Part shown: one piece after another, positions 24,968 to 34,990 of the stretch
Numbering within the stretch: position 1 is the stretch's first letter
Layout: every line of letters begins with the position of its first letter
DNA from: a virus
Direction: 5' to 3' (one strand)
DNA: 45,254 nt
Virus record (IMG/VR): IMGVR_UViG_3300025687_000080
Span: 1 to 45,254 of that record
Program-made: the position numbers and the translations under genes
The notes under the pieces: generated by a model
Told to the model about the DNA's origin: nothing
The model's input: the letters and a program-made list of their open reading frames with translations, nothing else
The model's database searches: none

Positions 24968-27900
24968 ATGGCATTCGTACCCGCAGACCTTTACACAGTA
25001 AGTGCAGGAGTTGAACTTTACAACTACTGGAACCCTTTTGTAACTAAGCACGACTCTAGCTCTTTCTATAGTTGGGAACAGGATAACCTTCCTCTATACG
25101 ATGTAGAGGAGCGCACTGATTTCCTATGGGAGAAAATGGGATGGCCCACCTCTTCAATCCCAGGACTAGCTTTATGTGTTTCTAGCTCTTTACAAGAAGG
25201 TAACAACAATGTATTTACTTCTATAGAAGATGCAATTGCGGCACTGCCTAATGTCATTACAATGCCAACCCTTATAGAGGTTGCTGTAAGTGGTGATTTA
25301 GGAAATTTAAATTTAAAGGATATTAAATGTGTAGGTGATGGTAAGCTTGAGATTATAAATAGAGTCTTTGCTCCAATGTCTCAAGGGGACGGTACGGCAA
25401 CTTTAGTAGCAACAACCGCCAATAGGAAAGCTATTGAAAATGTATTAGATGGTGAGTTTTTCGATACTATTGCTGCCACCTCTGCCTTATCAGTATCTTT
25501 AAATGTAGGATCTTTATTCGGTGATGGGGCAGTAGAGTACAACGGAATGTCTTTTGTCACACAGGCAAATAGACAAGGAGGAACAAATCATCGACCTGAT
25601 AAGTTATCAGTTCTATATCATGTTGGAACTACTTCTTACGAGTTTCTTGATTCTACTACAAGCACCTTGATTGTAAACGATACAGCCCCTCCTGGACTAT
25701 TTTTTGGAGATGCTAGAGACCCTGATATAACGCAAGATTATGTTCCTCAAGGTGGAGGTCAGACTTTAATTAGAACCGAACATGGAGGTTTTGATGCAGG
25801 CGGTTCTTCCTTAGGAATGTTCACTAATAACTATCTAAGAAGTGTTAAGATATTTAACTGTGATGGTCCTATTTATGTTAGAGGCTTTGGTGTTCTAGGT
25901 GCTACCGGAAATAACAACCCTGATATTACATACCACGATGATTACGGTATTTCAATCAAGAACTCTAACGGTATTGTGATTGAAAACTGTGGTGTTGCTA
26001 GATGCAAAGTTGGTGGAATGTATGTTTCTAACTCTGAAGTTGTTTTAAACAGAAGATTCTTTTCAGGAAGAAACTACGATGTAAATGATAGAGCAGGTAA
26101 CACAAATTACGGACTTAATGCAATTAACTCCACTATAACCTTATCCTCTGATACTTATTCATATGGTTACGATTCTGTATACATGTTCTATCAGCATGAT
26201 TACGGTATGCACCTAAAGAACTCTCAACTTCTAGGTGGAGTAAACCCTGTTAATACCGAGCGTTGTTCTCTTAGGTCGTGCTATAACTCGCAGGCTGGTA
26301 TTAAGCTAGTAAATTCAGTTGTAGATTTAGAAGGTTATGTTGATGTCTATTCCAACAAAATAGGTATTGAAACTGTAGGATCTGAACTTATCCTAGACGG
26401 TCTTATTTGCCAGTTCAATGACAAGTATGGTATAGAATCGGATAACAGTAAGATTAAGTACAACAGAAAAGCAGTCGATGCTTCTCTTAACTTGACCCAA
26501 CCCTTCGGAAATGATGCAATAAACTATAATTATTTAACAGCCTTCTATGGAAATGGAATTCATCTTAATTTAAATAATAGTAACTATAGTCCATTCCTGA
26601 CCCAGGATCTAGATGTTAGTTGTGCTTACAGTTTGTTTGCCCATAGTGTCGGCTACGATGGGTTATCTGTTAAGCCTGGAATAAACCTAAATAATTCCAA
26701 AGCCAAACTAGTACACTCTAGAATATCTACAGCGAATGAAACAGCCTCTTCTTATAAAGTTTCTATAAGTTTATCACCCACGCTACCTGCATATGGTGCT
26801 GCAATATGTGCTAAGAACAATTCACAAGTAGAGCTAATCGGTAGTAAGAACTTAGCCACAATCATCACAGGTCCTTACTCTACTTCTAGACGAGACGCAG
26901 GTGTATTCGTAGACAAAGGATCTTCTTGCAGAGTCTCTGGTCCATTCTTCATCGGTCAGTTTGGCACTGCAATGTATGCTAATGCAGGTTCTGAAATATC
27001 ATTCACTCCTCATTATGACGAATCAACCTATGGTTTTGATACCGAGGGCTTTGATTTAAATGATACTCAGAATCATACTTCCGTAGAGGTTCATGCTTAC
27101 GGTCCTTGTATAGTTGCCGATGCTAACTCAGTTGTTTCTATGAAAGATCTTGGAAATGCTGTTTCTAAATACCCTCCTATTCTTCAACAATCTGATTATT
27201 TATCAAACCATACTTTACAGACTTCAGCATTAACTCATGCAGGGGGTTTCTGTTTCTTACCAAACACACCAACTAATACAGTATCACCACCTAGTTTAGA
27301 CACAGCGTTTAACTCAAGAATACAATACTTTGAGGAACCTCATAATCAATTTAGATTTGATCAAGGCGCATTCGATACTGATAAACTTTATAATTACTAC
27401 ATAACAGACCCTAATACATTAACTCATGATGAATTTAGAACAAAAGTTTCTACGGGAGGTCCTTGTATAAAAGCTTTTGGTAATAGTGTAGTTAATGTTA
27501 CCAATGTGTGTTTCCATACTTCTGACAAAAATACAGATGGAATATTTTATGATTATTTAAATAGCCCAGACGGGTGTAATGATCTTAAGTACTGGTCTTT
27601 TGCTGGGGGCTCTACACTAAACGCTTCTCATGTTGCTGTAAGCGGTACTTACCCGTCTTATGCAGGCTACCACGGTCCTGCTGCGGTATACTATAATCTA
27701 CAGGATCCTCTTGGGTTAGTTCCATCAGCCGTTGATTTCTCTGCATTTGCTCACTTTCCTTACGGATATGAAGCTGCTGCTTCCTCACTTAGCGGAACTA
27801 ACTTTAAACTTGTTGCAGGTGCAAACACGGACACTGGTACTCTAAGGACATCATCACCTTCAATTTACTTAGGTAAAGGCACTAACCCTTTTGTAAGTGG

Positions 27901-28591
27901 CCTTTCTGTCTTAGATTACTTTGGATCCGGTACTAACATTTGGAAAAACTTTGCAATAAATGCTGGCGGAGGTACTGGGCAGTACCTCCCAGGAGCGGGC
28001 TTATTAAACTACTCTAGATCAGGTGCTAACAAACTAGACCTTGACGGTCCTTATTTAAGTCCAACAGTTCAACTTTCAGCGATTGCTAGTGCTGCTTGGT
28101 GGGGATCTTTTTCTGGATATGAGAACACTGGACCTTTTAGACTTTACTTAGAACCTGAACCTTACGCTCATAACTTCAGGTATTGGGGAGCAAGTAGCTT
28201 AAATGATAATCGAGTTTATCAAACAGTGTCTCAAGGGTATCATTTATCAGGACCTGTATCGTCTCTTTCTGGCGATGCGGCCAATTGGAATCCTGCACAG
28301 TTCGGACAGACTAATTCACTTGTAAGTGGAGTCGTAACTTCTGGAATGTACATCGGTGTAGATGAACTTGTAAGACCAGAGAACTATAATATAAAACTAG
28401 ATGAGTCATCGGCTCATATGTTTGCAAACGCTAAACATTGCTCCATTCAATTCTTGGGTAGACCTAAAATGGTTGATATTTATAAGTCTACCGGAAACCA
28501 GTCTGGTGGAGCTTTGAACAGACTAGCAGATGAAAATGAAGGAGCAGGGTTTAAATCACCTCATACATTTGATCTTAGAAGGAATTACTAA
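24968..28591 (+). CDS. Tail fibre/tailspike-like protein with right-handed beta-helix
   Basis: A 1207-residue protein. The N-terminus (S-W-E-Q-D-N-L-P-L-Y-D-V-E-E-R at 35-49) is a motif shared with the next gene and is probably the docking end. Residues about 280-700 have the repeating rungs of a pectate-lyase-type parallel beta-helix: NSNGIVIENCGVARCKVGGM, then GLNAINSTITL, GMHLKNSQLLGG, AGIKLVNSVVDLEGYVDVYS, IGIETVGSELILDGL, YGIESDNSKI, each with G-I/hydrophobic and an Asn-Ser turn about every 20-25 residues. Such folds are typical of tailspikes that bind or cut surface polysaccharide. No catalytic residues can be assigned. The C-terminal 400 residues are Gly/Ser/Tyr-rich and lack clear rungs. 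Confidence 0.65.
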   Translation: MAFVPADLYTVSAGVELYNYWNPFVTKHDSSSFYSWEQDNLPLYDVEERTDFLWEKMGWPTSSIPGLALCVSSSLQEGNNNVFTSIEDAIAALPNVITMPTLIEVAVSGDLGNLNLKDIKCVGDGKLEIINRVFAPMSQGDGTATLVATTANRKAIENVLDGEFFDTIAATSALSVSLNVGSLFGDGAVEYNGMSFVTQANRQGGTNHRPDKLSVLYHVGTTSYEFLDSTTSTLIVNDTAPPGLFFGDARDPDITQDYVPQGGGQTLIRTEHGGFDAGGSSLGMFTNNYLRSVKIFNCDGPIYVRGFGVLGATGNNNPDITYHDDYGISIKNSNGIVIENCGVARCKVGGMYVSNSEVVLNRRFFSGRNYDVNDRAGNTNYGLNAINSTITLSSDTYSYGYDSVYMFYQHDYGMHLKNSQLLGGVNPVNTERCSLRSCYNSQAGIKLVNSVVDLEGYVDVYSNKIGIETVGSELILDGLICQFNDKYGIESDNSKIKYNRKAVDASLNLTQPFGNDAINYNYLTAFYGNGIHLNLNNSNYSPFLTQDLDVSCAYSLFAHSVGYDGLSVKPGINLNNSKAKLVHSRISTANETASSYKVSISLSPTLPAYGAAICAKNNSQVELIGSKNLATIITGPYSTSRRDAGVFVDKGSSCRVSGPFFIGQFGTAMYANAGSEISFTPHYDESTYGFDTEGFDLNDTQNHTSVEVHAYGPCIVADANSVVSMKDLGNAVSKYPPILQQSDYLSNHTLQTSALTHAGGFCFLPNTPTNTVSPPSLDTAFNSRIQYFEEPHNQFRFDQGAFDTDKLYNYYITDPNTLTHDEFRTKVSTGGPCIKAFGNSVVNVTNVCFHTSDKNTDGIFYDYLNSPDGCNDLKYWSFAGGSTLNASHVAVSGTYPSYAGYHGPAAVYYNLQDPLGLVPSAVDFSAFAHFPYGYEAAASSLSGTNFKLVAGANTDTGTLRTSSPSIYLGKGTNPFVSGLSVLDYFGSGTNIWKNFAINAGGGTGQYLPGAGLLNYSRSGANKLDLDGPYLSPTVQLSAIASAAWWGSFSGYENTGPFRLYLEPEPYAHNFRYWGASSLNDNRVYQTVSQGYHLSGPVSSLSGDAANWNPAQFGQTNSLVSGVVTSGMYIGVDELVRPENYNIKLDESSAHMFANAKHCSIQFLGRPKMVDIYKSTGNQSGGALNRLADENEGAGFKSPHTFDLRRNY

Positions 28592-31116
28592 TGGCTGATC
28601 AGTTCGCATCAAATCAAGAAAATACTAGTATTGAACAGTGGGTTCAAAGTTCTTATAAATTTACCCAACCTGTTAGATACTTTAAAAACAATGATCCTTA
28701 TCATTGGGAAATAGATAATATTCCTATCAAGCAGTTAGAAGAAAATATTCTATGGCTTAAAGATCAAGTTGCAGGGGAAACCAATCCTGAAAGAGGTATA
28801 GGTAGAAGGCAAATGTCAGAGCTAAGACCTCTGCTAACTTCTCCTAATGGAAGATCCGTAACGGTTCAGAGTGGAAAATTTACAGCTAGAGTTAATGATG
28901 GGTACAATAAAGGTATTCAGACTTTAATTAAAACATTAAACTCAAATGTTAGTGTAAATAACCCTTCAGACAGGGCGTATAGGTTTAACCTGCCAACTTC
29001 AGTTTTAAAAAGCATTGCTGGAGATGTAGTTAATTATCCCATTTATTCAAACGGACTGTATGAACACTTACAACACCATGACACTAGACCAAATACTTTA
29101 AACTCAGAATGGAATGCCACATTAGCGGATCTTATTACTAAAATTCCAAAGAACAAATTAGCTCTTTGGAGACAGGGACAGACTTCTACTAGTGAGGTAG
29201 ACAACCTTCAAGAGTTAGCAGTAGGCTTTACTAGAAGATGGGGAGGTGCTGTTAGAACAGCCGTAGTTAATGTTGAGGAAGATTTAGAAATAACTATACC
29301 CCCTTTCTCTAATGATGACTATTCTAATAAAACTGGTTACACTCCTTCCGTAAGGGTTGATCTTTTATTTGTGTATACTCACCCTGTAGATGCAGCGTCT
29401 ACTACACTGGCACTTCCTGATTCTGGATCTTCCCCAAAGGTTATAACCAAACCTATTCTAGGAATTTTAAAGGGTGCAGGTGTAGTATCCTTAAAAGGAT
29501 TTGGACTTTACGGATTGTACGATAGTACCTCAGATACTTCTGAAAACTTCTTTGATAGTGAGCAGTTCCAAGGTTCCTTTACAGATAATACATCTTTCTT
29601 CAAACCAGACGGTGCTGTATCTGATGAAGGTCATTTCCAAACCATCTCTCCTATTTCTGATCTATTCTCTTCAGAAGATCAGTTCGATGGTGTTAAGGCA
29701 GGATTCCCATCTCCAGACGATGTTATGAACCTCACTCCTTTGTTCCAGGAAGGGTTAGAAAATAGCTTCGCATTGATAGGACAATCAGTGTTACCGATAG
29801 CATATATTGTTACAAGAAGAGGAAAGCCTTATCTTGAAGAGTCTGATATAATAGATATAAGACCTTTCTTGAGAACTGCTGAACTTTCATACAATGAAAG
29901 ATCTGGTGTTGCTGCTGCTAATCCTCCATTATCTTTTGCTAACCCTGCGGTAGGTAAAACTGAGTTAAACACGGTTCTAACTAAAACTATAACAAACCTT
30001 AAAACTTATGTGGATACTGCTGTCGCAGGTGTCGGTGTAGGTGTAGGTGGTGATACAGGTGGTGACACAGGTGGAGGTACTATAGGCACTGGTTCCACTT
30101 TCATAACTAAAGGGGCTGTTTTAGGTGGAACTAAGTTTGGAGTTGAAGGTTCTCTACTTAACTTTGCACAAGATAAGGGGATAGCTATAAATAGCAATCA
30201 GGCGGCAATTAATTACTTAAGAGAACATCATATGCATGGGTTAAATGCATTGCCCTTATACCCAGGATGGGACTTAGCTGCTTGGTGTGATAATTTAAAT
30301 AATCCAATTGAGAAAGGTTACTTAAGGAATGATCGTATAAATTGTGCTATACGAGCTACTGACGACTACCAGTTTCAGAGCATAGAGGGTGGCACTGATT
30401 CGCAAGCTTATATCAATACGATTGTGGATAGAATAGCAAATAACCGATATAAAGACTCTGACCAACCAGTCTTCGGTCTTGATTACCTTGTTAATGATTA
30501 TGATATAGATACGGTTTACTATGTTAGAAAAAGGATGAGAGTTCAACTACCAGCAAATATTGTAGACTATGATGTCAGTGTTAACTTTAGAAACTGTCTC
30601 CCTTCCGTTTGTAACGGAAAAACACTTGCAAACTCTTTAAATAACTACGCTGGTATAGCTGTTGAAAAAGGTGAAATAAATAATCATGTTGCTGATTTCA
30701 CGATATATGTAGGATTTGTCCCAGTTGCAGGAACACACTTCCCATTCCATAGAGAGAGTCCATCTTCTGCACTCCTGCATGAAGATCAAACTGGTGGAAA
30801 TACCTATGACCAAGAAAGTTTCTTTGCACCTCCTAATAAAAAATGGACTGCTGCACAAAGATCTAGGGACATCTTTTCGGCTTTTACAGTTATGAGTCAG
30901 TTCTATAGTGATGATAAAATGGGAGCGTTCCTTCCTGGTAGGACAAATAATGCATATGCTATACAAAGCTCAACCCAGGACCCAATCTTTGCTATAAGAC
31001 CCTCTCTAGTTACTTATCCTTCAGTAGAGTTTACTGTAATTGGTCACACCGCTATATTGGCAGATAATTATATTTTTGACACTACGACTACAAACGGACA
31101 ACCTACTTTAAGCTAA
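28591..31116 (+). CDS. Virion structural protein sharing the docking motif with the beta-helix protein
   Basis: An 841-residue protein. Residues 27-60 (V-R-Y-F-K-N-N-D-P-Y-H-W-E-I-D-N-I-P-I-K then Q-L-E-E-N-I-L-W-L-K-D-Q-V) carry the same W-E-x-D-N-x-P docking motif as the preceding gene. Residues 60-470 form a beta-rich body with VRVDLLFVYTHP and PIAYIVTRRGKPYLEESDII. A Gly/Asp/Thr-rich hinge follows at about 473-500 (GVGVGVGGDTGGDTGGG), then a C-terminal domain from about 500 with Tyr/Asp-rich sequence and three Cys. The layout of docking end, body, flexible hinge and head suits a fibre. I have no family name for it. TAATG overlap with the beta-helix gene and a 4-base gap to the next gene. 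Confidence 0.55.
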   Translation: MADQFASNQENTSIEQWVQSSYKFTQPVRYFKNNDPYHWEIDNIPIKQLEENILWLKDQVAGETNPERGIGRRQMSELRPLLTSPNGRSVTVQSGKFTARVNDGYNKGIQTLIKTLNSNVSVNNPSDRAYRFNLPTSVLKSIAGDVVNYPIYSNGLYEHLQHHDTRPNTLNSEWNATLADLITKIPKNKLALWRQGQTSTSEVDNLQELAVGFTRRWGGAVRTAVVNVEEDLEITIPPFSNDDYSNKTGYTPSVRVDLLFVYTHPVDAASTTLALPDSGSSPKVITKPILGILKGAGVVSLKGFGLYGLYDSTSDTSENFFDSEQFQGSFTDNTSFFKPDGAVSDEGHFQTISPISDLFSSEDQFDGVKAGFPSPDDVMNLTPLFQEGLENSFALIGQSVLPIAYIVTRRGKPYLEESDIIDIRPFLRTAELSYNERSGVAAANPPLSFANPAVGKTELNTVLTKTITNLKTYVDTAVAGVGVGVGGDTGGDTGGGTIGTGSTFITKGAVLGGTKFGVEGSLLNFAQDKGIAINSNQAAINYLREHHMHGLNALPLYPGWDLAAWCDNLNNPIEKGYLRNDRINCAIRATDDYQFQSIEGGTDSQAYINTIVDRIANNRYKDSDQPVFGLDYLVNDYDIDTVYYVRKRMRVQLPANIVDYDVSVNFRNCLPSVCNGKTLANSLNNYAGIAVEKGEINNHVADFTIYVGFVPVAGTHFPFHRESPSSALLHEDQTGGNTYDQESFFAPPNKKWTAAQRSRDIFSAFTVMSQFYSDDKMGAFLPGRTNNAYAIQSSTQDPIFAIRPSLVTYPSVEFTVIGHTAILADNYIFDTTTTNGQPTLS

Positions 31117-31120
31117 TGTT

Positions 31121-34100
31121 ATGGTATCAGTATTTCAGGACTGTTTCAGAAGAATCTTCTCTTATGGAGGTCAGGGGCCTGATGGACCTGACCCTGGAGG
31201 TCCTACAGATCCTGATGGATGTATTGATGCTAACGATACCGAGTGTTGTGAAGCCAATCCTTTAGATCCTAACTGTGATGACGGTGGTGGTGGAACAGAT
31301 TCTTGCACAGATCCTGTAACTTTAGTGTCTTGTGGAGAGGATTGTGATTCTACAAATTGTTGTGGAGGAAATAAAACAACCTTAAATGTAGATCGTTCTT
31401 TTGTTAGGCAATACTGTACTGATTCAGGTGGAAATCCACTTCCTTGTACAGGAGAATTACCTCCTTGCGTAAAATGTGGAACTAACAATGTAGTATTTAA
31501 TACTGGAGGGTTTTGTACGACTGTCTGTTGCCCTTCTGATATCTGCGCCTACTGGAAATGCACAGCATCTCAGGATGGATGTTTGGAGGTGGATGATGAC
31601 GGTTGTTGTGTATTCCCCTCTCCTGACCCTGCTGATACTGTTTATCTTCCTCAAGGAGAACCATGCCCTCCAGCGGTTCAAGTAAACCCTGTTAATTTAT
31701 ATGATACTGTTGAACAGTGTAAGGCGGATGGGTGTATAAACGAAGGCCAATGTCTTTACTATATTTGTGATTCTACGACTGCTAATTCAAATGGCAATGA
31801 CTGCGTTTCTCAGAATAAAAGTTTAATAGATTTAGGAGTAGAGACTTGTGAAGATGCTCCAGACACAATAGAGATAAACGGGAAGACTGCTTACAAGGAT
31901 GCTGATGCCTGTAAATCTTCTGAAGCTTTTTGTTGTCCTGCTCCTACTTACTATGAGTGCACTACAGACAGCAACAGTTCCTGTGGTACTTGTGTAGGCA
32001 CTACCGTAGTTGATGGAACTTGTGATATAGGACCAATTGTTGATTCTGATCCTGACAAGTTTGCCACAGAGTCTGAGTGTGATGATGCGTGCCCTGAAAA
32101 AGAAGATGTATGGGTATGTCCTAACGCTCAATCAGAGGCGTGTATAAGTGTTCCTGATTATTGCACCGCTGACGATCTAGCTGGAGAAGGCGTTACTTGG
32201 TTTAGAGATGTATTTGAATGTGAAGCAAATGCTAATAATGGAATAGGGTGTTGTGTTCCACCTACTTATTGGTACTGCCCAGTTGGACATTCAGACAGTA
32301 ATACCAGATGTGTAAGCTATACTGCGAACACTTGTGATGTACTCAGCCAAGGTCCAGGGGGACAGCAGTTATTTAACTCACAGCAAGCGTGTGAGAAAAG
32401 TTCTAGGACATATTGTTGCGATCCCAACTCTGTGAGCTTTAGCAATCAAAATTGTGAATACAACGACGGGGACTGTGTAGTCACCGGAGAATGCCCTAAC
32501 CCAGACAATCTAGGTGTAATATTTGCAAATTCTTTTGAGTGTAACTCTAGTGTAGCTACCTGTCAAGATTGCTATGACAATGAAGTGTGGTCTGGTTTTC
32601 AATCCATTATGGAGGGCAGGCTTACTGCTAATTATGATACTCCTAATAATTACCAAGCTGTATACTTTTGTGATGGAGACCCTTCTCCTAGAACTTTAGA
32701 AGTTCTAACTAGAGATGCTCTGGGTCCAACAGCTACAGATTACGACTCAAATGGGAATCCTGTATACGATACTCTTTCCGATTTCGGTATCCTATTAGAC
32801 GGAAGTATTTTGAATACAAATACAGTGGTTGTAGGAGGACAGGATTATGTACAATGGACTGTTGATATAGATTTAACACAACCCACTACAATTAAAACCT
32901 ATACCTTTATTGATCAGTGTGGACAGACCATAGCTAGTATACCAGTAACTTACAGAACCTTTAACTGTTTTGATAGCTTAGATAACTTTATAGAATGTCA
33001 GAATTTAAATAACGCTCCCTTACATCCGTTTGATTATACATGTGTGTTAGATCCTTGCCTAGGCCCCTTTGCTAATAGTTTTCCTGAGTGTGTGGACCCA
33101 GGAAACCCTGTGGACGCCACAGCGATAAATGGAAATTTCTCAAACCAAGGAGGCTTTGGTGAAATTCAGCAAAGACAAGGTATAAACTACCTTAAGGAAT
33201 TGAACTCAATATATGAAGAGGATAAGATTATTGATATTGTAGGGAGCAATAAGAAAACAACCTTCTCTCGTAGTGAGTTTACTCCTATGAGAAACTATCA
33301 ATATTTAAATATATTCTCTAACACTATCCATGCATCAATTTGGGCCGTATTAAATCTTGGACAGGAATCCTTCGCTACAGAAAAAGCGTTTGATGATATA
33401 AAATTAGATTATATATACAGAAGTTTAAATACAGAACTTAGAGATAAAATTGATAAGTTAGTAGATTTTGATGGACTCCCTTTGAAGAGAAAGATACTTA
33501 CTAGAATATCTAGAAAGCTCATTGCTGGAGAACTTGATGATTTTGATACTCAATTTGATGACCTTCAATCGGAACACGACCTGTTCAGAAGATCCAGATC
33601 AGTCACTACAGAAAATAGTTTAGTTGAGCTAATAAATACAAAGGCTAAACCATTGAATCATAAAGTATACGGAGGTTACACTAAGGAAAGGATGCGTCTC
33701 TGGAAAACCTTAGCTACAGACCTTCAAAAAGCTATACCTTTCGTGGACAAGGATTCTAATCTTAATTTTATAGATATAAAACTTGATGATAGTTACACTC
33801 TTCTAGACTACAATGGAGATCCTACAATAAAATATATTAATGAAGGAGACTTCATTACTTATATCAATAAACAAGGTAACAGAGACTATCTAGATCTAGA
33901 CACTTTGATTGAAAAAGCTGTTGCTTTGGATTTTGAAGATCTCAGACGAGCCTTTGCCTTGCTTAACGAGGATTATGGAACAGTTTTAAAGGCTGTGAGC
34001 GAAGAAGAATCTTTAATAGAAGAAACTTATTCCTTAGAGGAGCCTAGACAAGATTTCTACTTCATGAAACTTAATGTAAGTACTATTGAGGATCTTCCTA

Positions 34101-34990
34101 CAACCAATCCTTTGATAAGAAAAACATCAGCAGTCTTTGAATATCTATATGATGAGGATGAGATTAATGAATGGATTGAATTTAAACCATGGCCTTACCT
34201 ACACTTCCACATAGAATCTTCAGACCCTCTTCTAGATCATATGATGGACTCTGGTAAGGTGATAGCCGAGTTCAAAGATATAAGCTTTAATAAACTACAA
34301 GGTTACGCTGACGGGGTTCCTGTAATTCCTAGAAGGATGCCGTGGTATATCGTGATAATTCCTACAGACAAAACTCGATATCTTGTGGGATCAGGTAGAT
34401 CTAAACTAACAGCATATAACGAAAGAAAAGCTACCTTTAGGTTATCCCCTTCAAAGAAAGACATACAACAGAAGTGGAATTCCGAAATCTATAATGAAGA
34501 ACAAACAGATTTCTTTGAAGGTATTGATCCTAGAGTAGAACAGCAAAGTTTAAAGGTTACATTTGATAGATATAAATTAAAAAATACTAAAAATCAATAT
34601 CAAAAAGGATCTGAAAAATTGCCTAGAAAACCTAGCGCCTCTAGAAGATTATTTGAAGCTATTAGAGAAGCTAAAGAAGAAGGTAAAAACTTTATAGATG
34701 TAGCGAACAGTGTTATAGAATGGGGATCCGTATTTAAAAATCTTACTGCAAATGAGAGAAAAGAAATATATAATGATATGGAATCTTTTAACGATAAGAA
34801 GGATCTGATAGCAACAAATACTTTTGCAAAGACGGAAGCTGTTAGAGAAAGGTTCGTTAAGATTTCTGAAGTTATTGATAATAAGTTAACTAACATTAAT
34901 GATTACGAACCTCCTCCAGTAACAACTAGAGTTCGGGCTGTAAAAATTGATGAGGAATTTAAAACAGAAACGCCGGAGATATTAGAGTAA
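31121..34990 (+). CDS. Large virion-type protein with cysteine-rich tandem modules
   Basis: A 1289-residue protein. The start has a Pro/Gly/Asp linker (GPDGPDPGGPTDPDG). Residues 1-484 contain about 56 Cys, with five or six repeats at about 143-484. Residues about 500-630 look like an Ig-like beta domain (YVQWTVDIDLTQPTTIKTYT). From about 650 on Cys is essentially absent and the sequence becomes charged and helical, with mixed parts such as EFKPWPYLHFHIE, RRMPWYIVIIPTDKTRYLV and a Lys/Glu-rich end. No signal peptide is present. Cytosolic phage proteins are made in reducing conditions, so the Cys would form disulfides only after lysis, or bind metal. The family is not recognised. Context (fibre genes before, possible PAAR-like tip after) suggests a surface-exposed virion component. 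Confidence 0.5.
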   Translation: MVSVFQDCFRRIFSYGGQGPDGPDPGGPTDPDGCIDANDTECCEANPLDPNCDDGGGGTDSCTDPVTLVSCGEDCDSTNCCGGNKTTLNVDRSFVRQYCTDSGGNPLPCTGELPPCVKCGTNNVVFNTGGFCTTVCCPSDICAYWKCTASQDGCLEVDDDGCCVFPSPDPADTVYLPQGEPCPPAVQVNPVNLYDTVEQCKADGCINEGQCLYYICDSTTANSNGNDCVSQNKSLIDLGVETCEDAPDTIEINGKTAYKDADACKSSEAFCCPAPTYYECTTDSNSSCGTCVGTTVVDGTCDIGPIVDSDPDKFATESECDDACPEKEDVWVCPNAQSEACISVPDYCTADDLAGEGVTWFRDVFECEANANNGIGCCVPPTYWYCPVGHSDSNTRCVSYTANTCDVLSQGPGGQQLFNSQQACEKSSRTYCCDPNSVSFSNQNCEYNDGDCVVTGECPNPDNLGVIFANSFECNSSVATCQDCYDNEVWSGFQSIMEGRLTANYDTPNNYQAVYFCDGDPSPRTLEVLTRDALGPTATDYDSNGNPVYDTLSDFGILLDGSILNTNTVVVGGQDYVQWTVDIDLTQPTTIKTYTFIDQCGQTIASIPVTYRTFNCFDSLDNFIECQNLNNAPLHPFDYTCVLDPCLGPFANSFPECVDPGNPVDATAINGNFSNQGGFGEIQQRQGINYLKELNSIYEEDKIIDIVGSNKKTTFSRSEFTPMRNYQYLNIFSNTIHASIWAVLNLGQESFATEKAFDDIKLDYIYRSLNTELRDKIDKLVDFDGLPLKRKILTRISRKLIAGELDDFDTQFDDLQSEHDLFRRSRSVTTENSLVELINTKAKPLNHKVYGGYTKERMRLWKTLATDLQKAIPFVDKDSNLNFIDIKLDDSYTLLDYNGDPTIKYINEGDFITYINKQGNRDYLDLDTLIEKAVALDFEDLRRAFALLNEDYGTVLKAVSEEESLIEETYSLEEPRQDFYFMKLNVSTIEDLPTTNPLIRKTSAVFEYLYDEDEINEWIEFKPWPYLHFHIESSDPLLDHMMDSGKVIAEFKDISFNKLQGYADGVPVIPRRMPWYIVIIPTDKTRYLVGSGRSKLTAYNERKATFRLSPSKKDIQQKWNSEIYNEEQTDFFEGIDPRVEQQSLKVTFDRYKLKNTKNQYQKGSEKLPRKPSASRRLFEAIREAKEEGKNFIDVANSVIEWGSVFKNLTANERKEIYNDMESFNDKKDLIATNTFAKTEAVRERFVKISEVIDNKLTNINDYEPPPVTTRVRAVKIDEEFKTETPEILE
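31547..32572 (+). repeat. Tandem Cys-rich protein modules (5-6 copies, about 50-60 residues each)
   Basis: Translated residues 143-484 of the 31121 gene fall into successive units that start with an aromatic-x-Cys pair and end in Cys-Cys or Cys-x-Cys. Unit starts are Y-W-K-C (145-147), Y-Y-I-C (213-216), Y-Y-E-C (277-280), V-W-V-C (330-333) and Y-W-Y-C (383-386), with a degenerate sixth near Q-N-C (443-445). Four units contain a near-end aromatic-x(2-6)-Cys step (E-Q-C 200, S-E-C 320, F-E-C 367, Q-A-C 424; F-E-C 474 in the sixth). Spacing varies, so this is a protein-level repeat with little DNA identity. Confidence 0.65.

Noticed and set aside
30019-30090. DNA tandem repeat (GGTGAYACAGGT-like units)
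   Set aside because: Only about two imperfect copies, explained by the Gly/Asp/Thr-rich hinge of the protein.
31171-32131. Minus-strand ORFs opposite the Cys-rich region
   Set aside because: They are the reverse of the repetitive Cys/Asp codons of the plus-strand gene, which has a coupled start and runs through 1289 residues.
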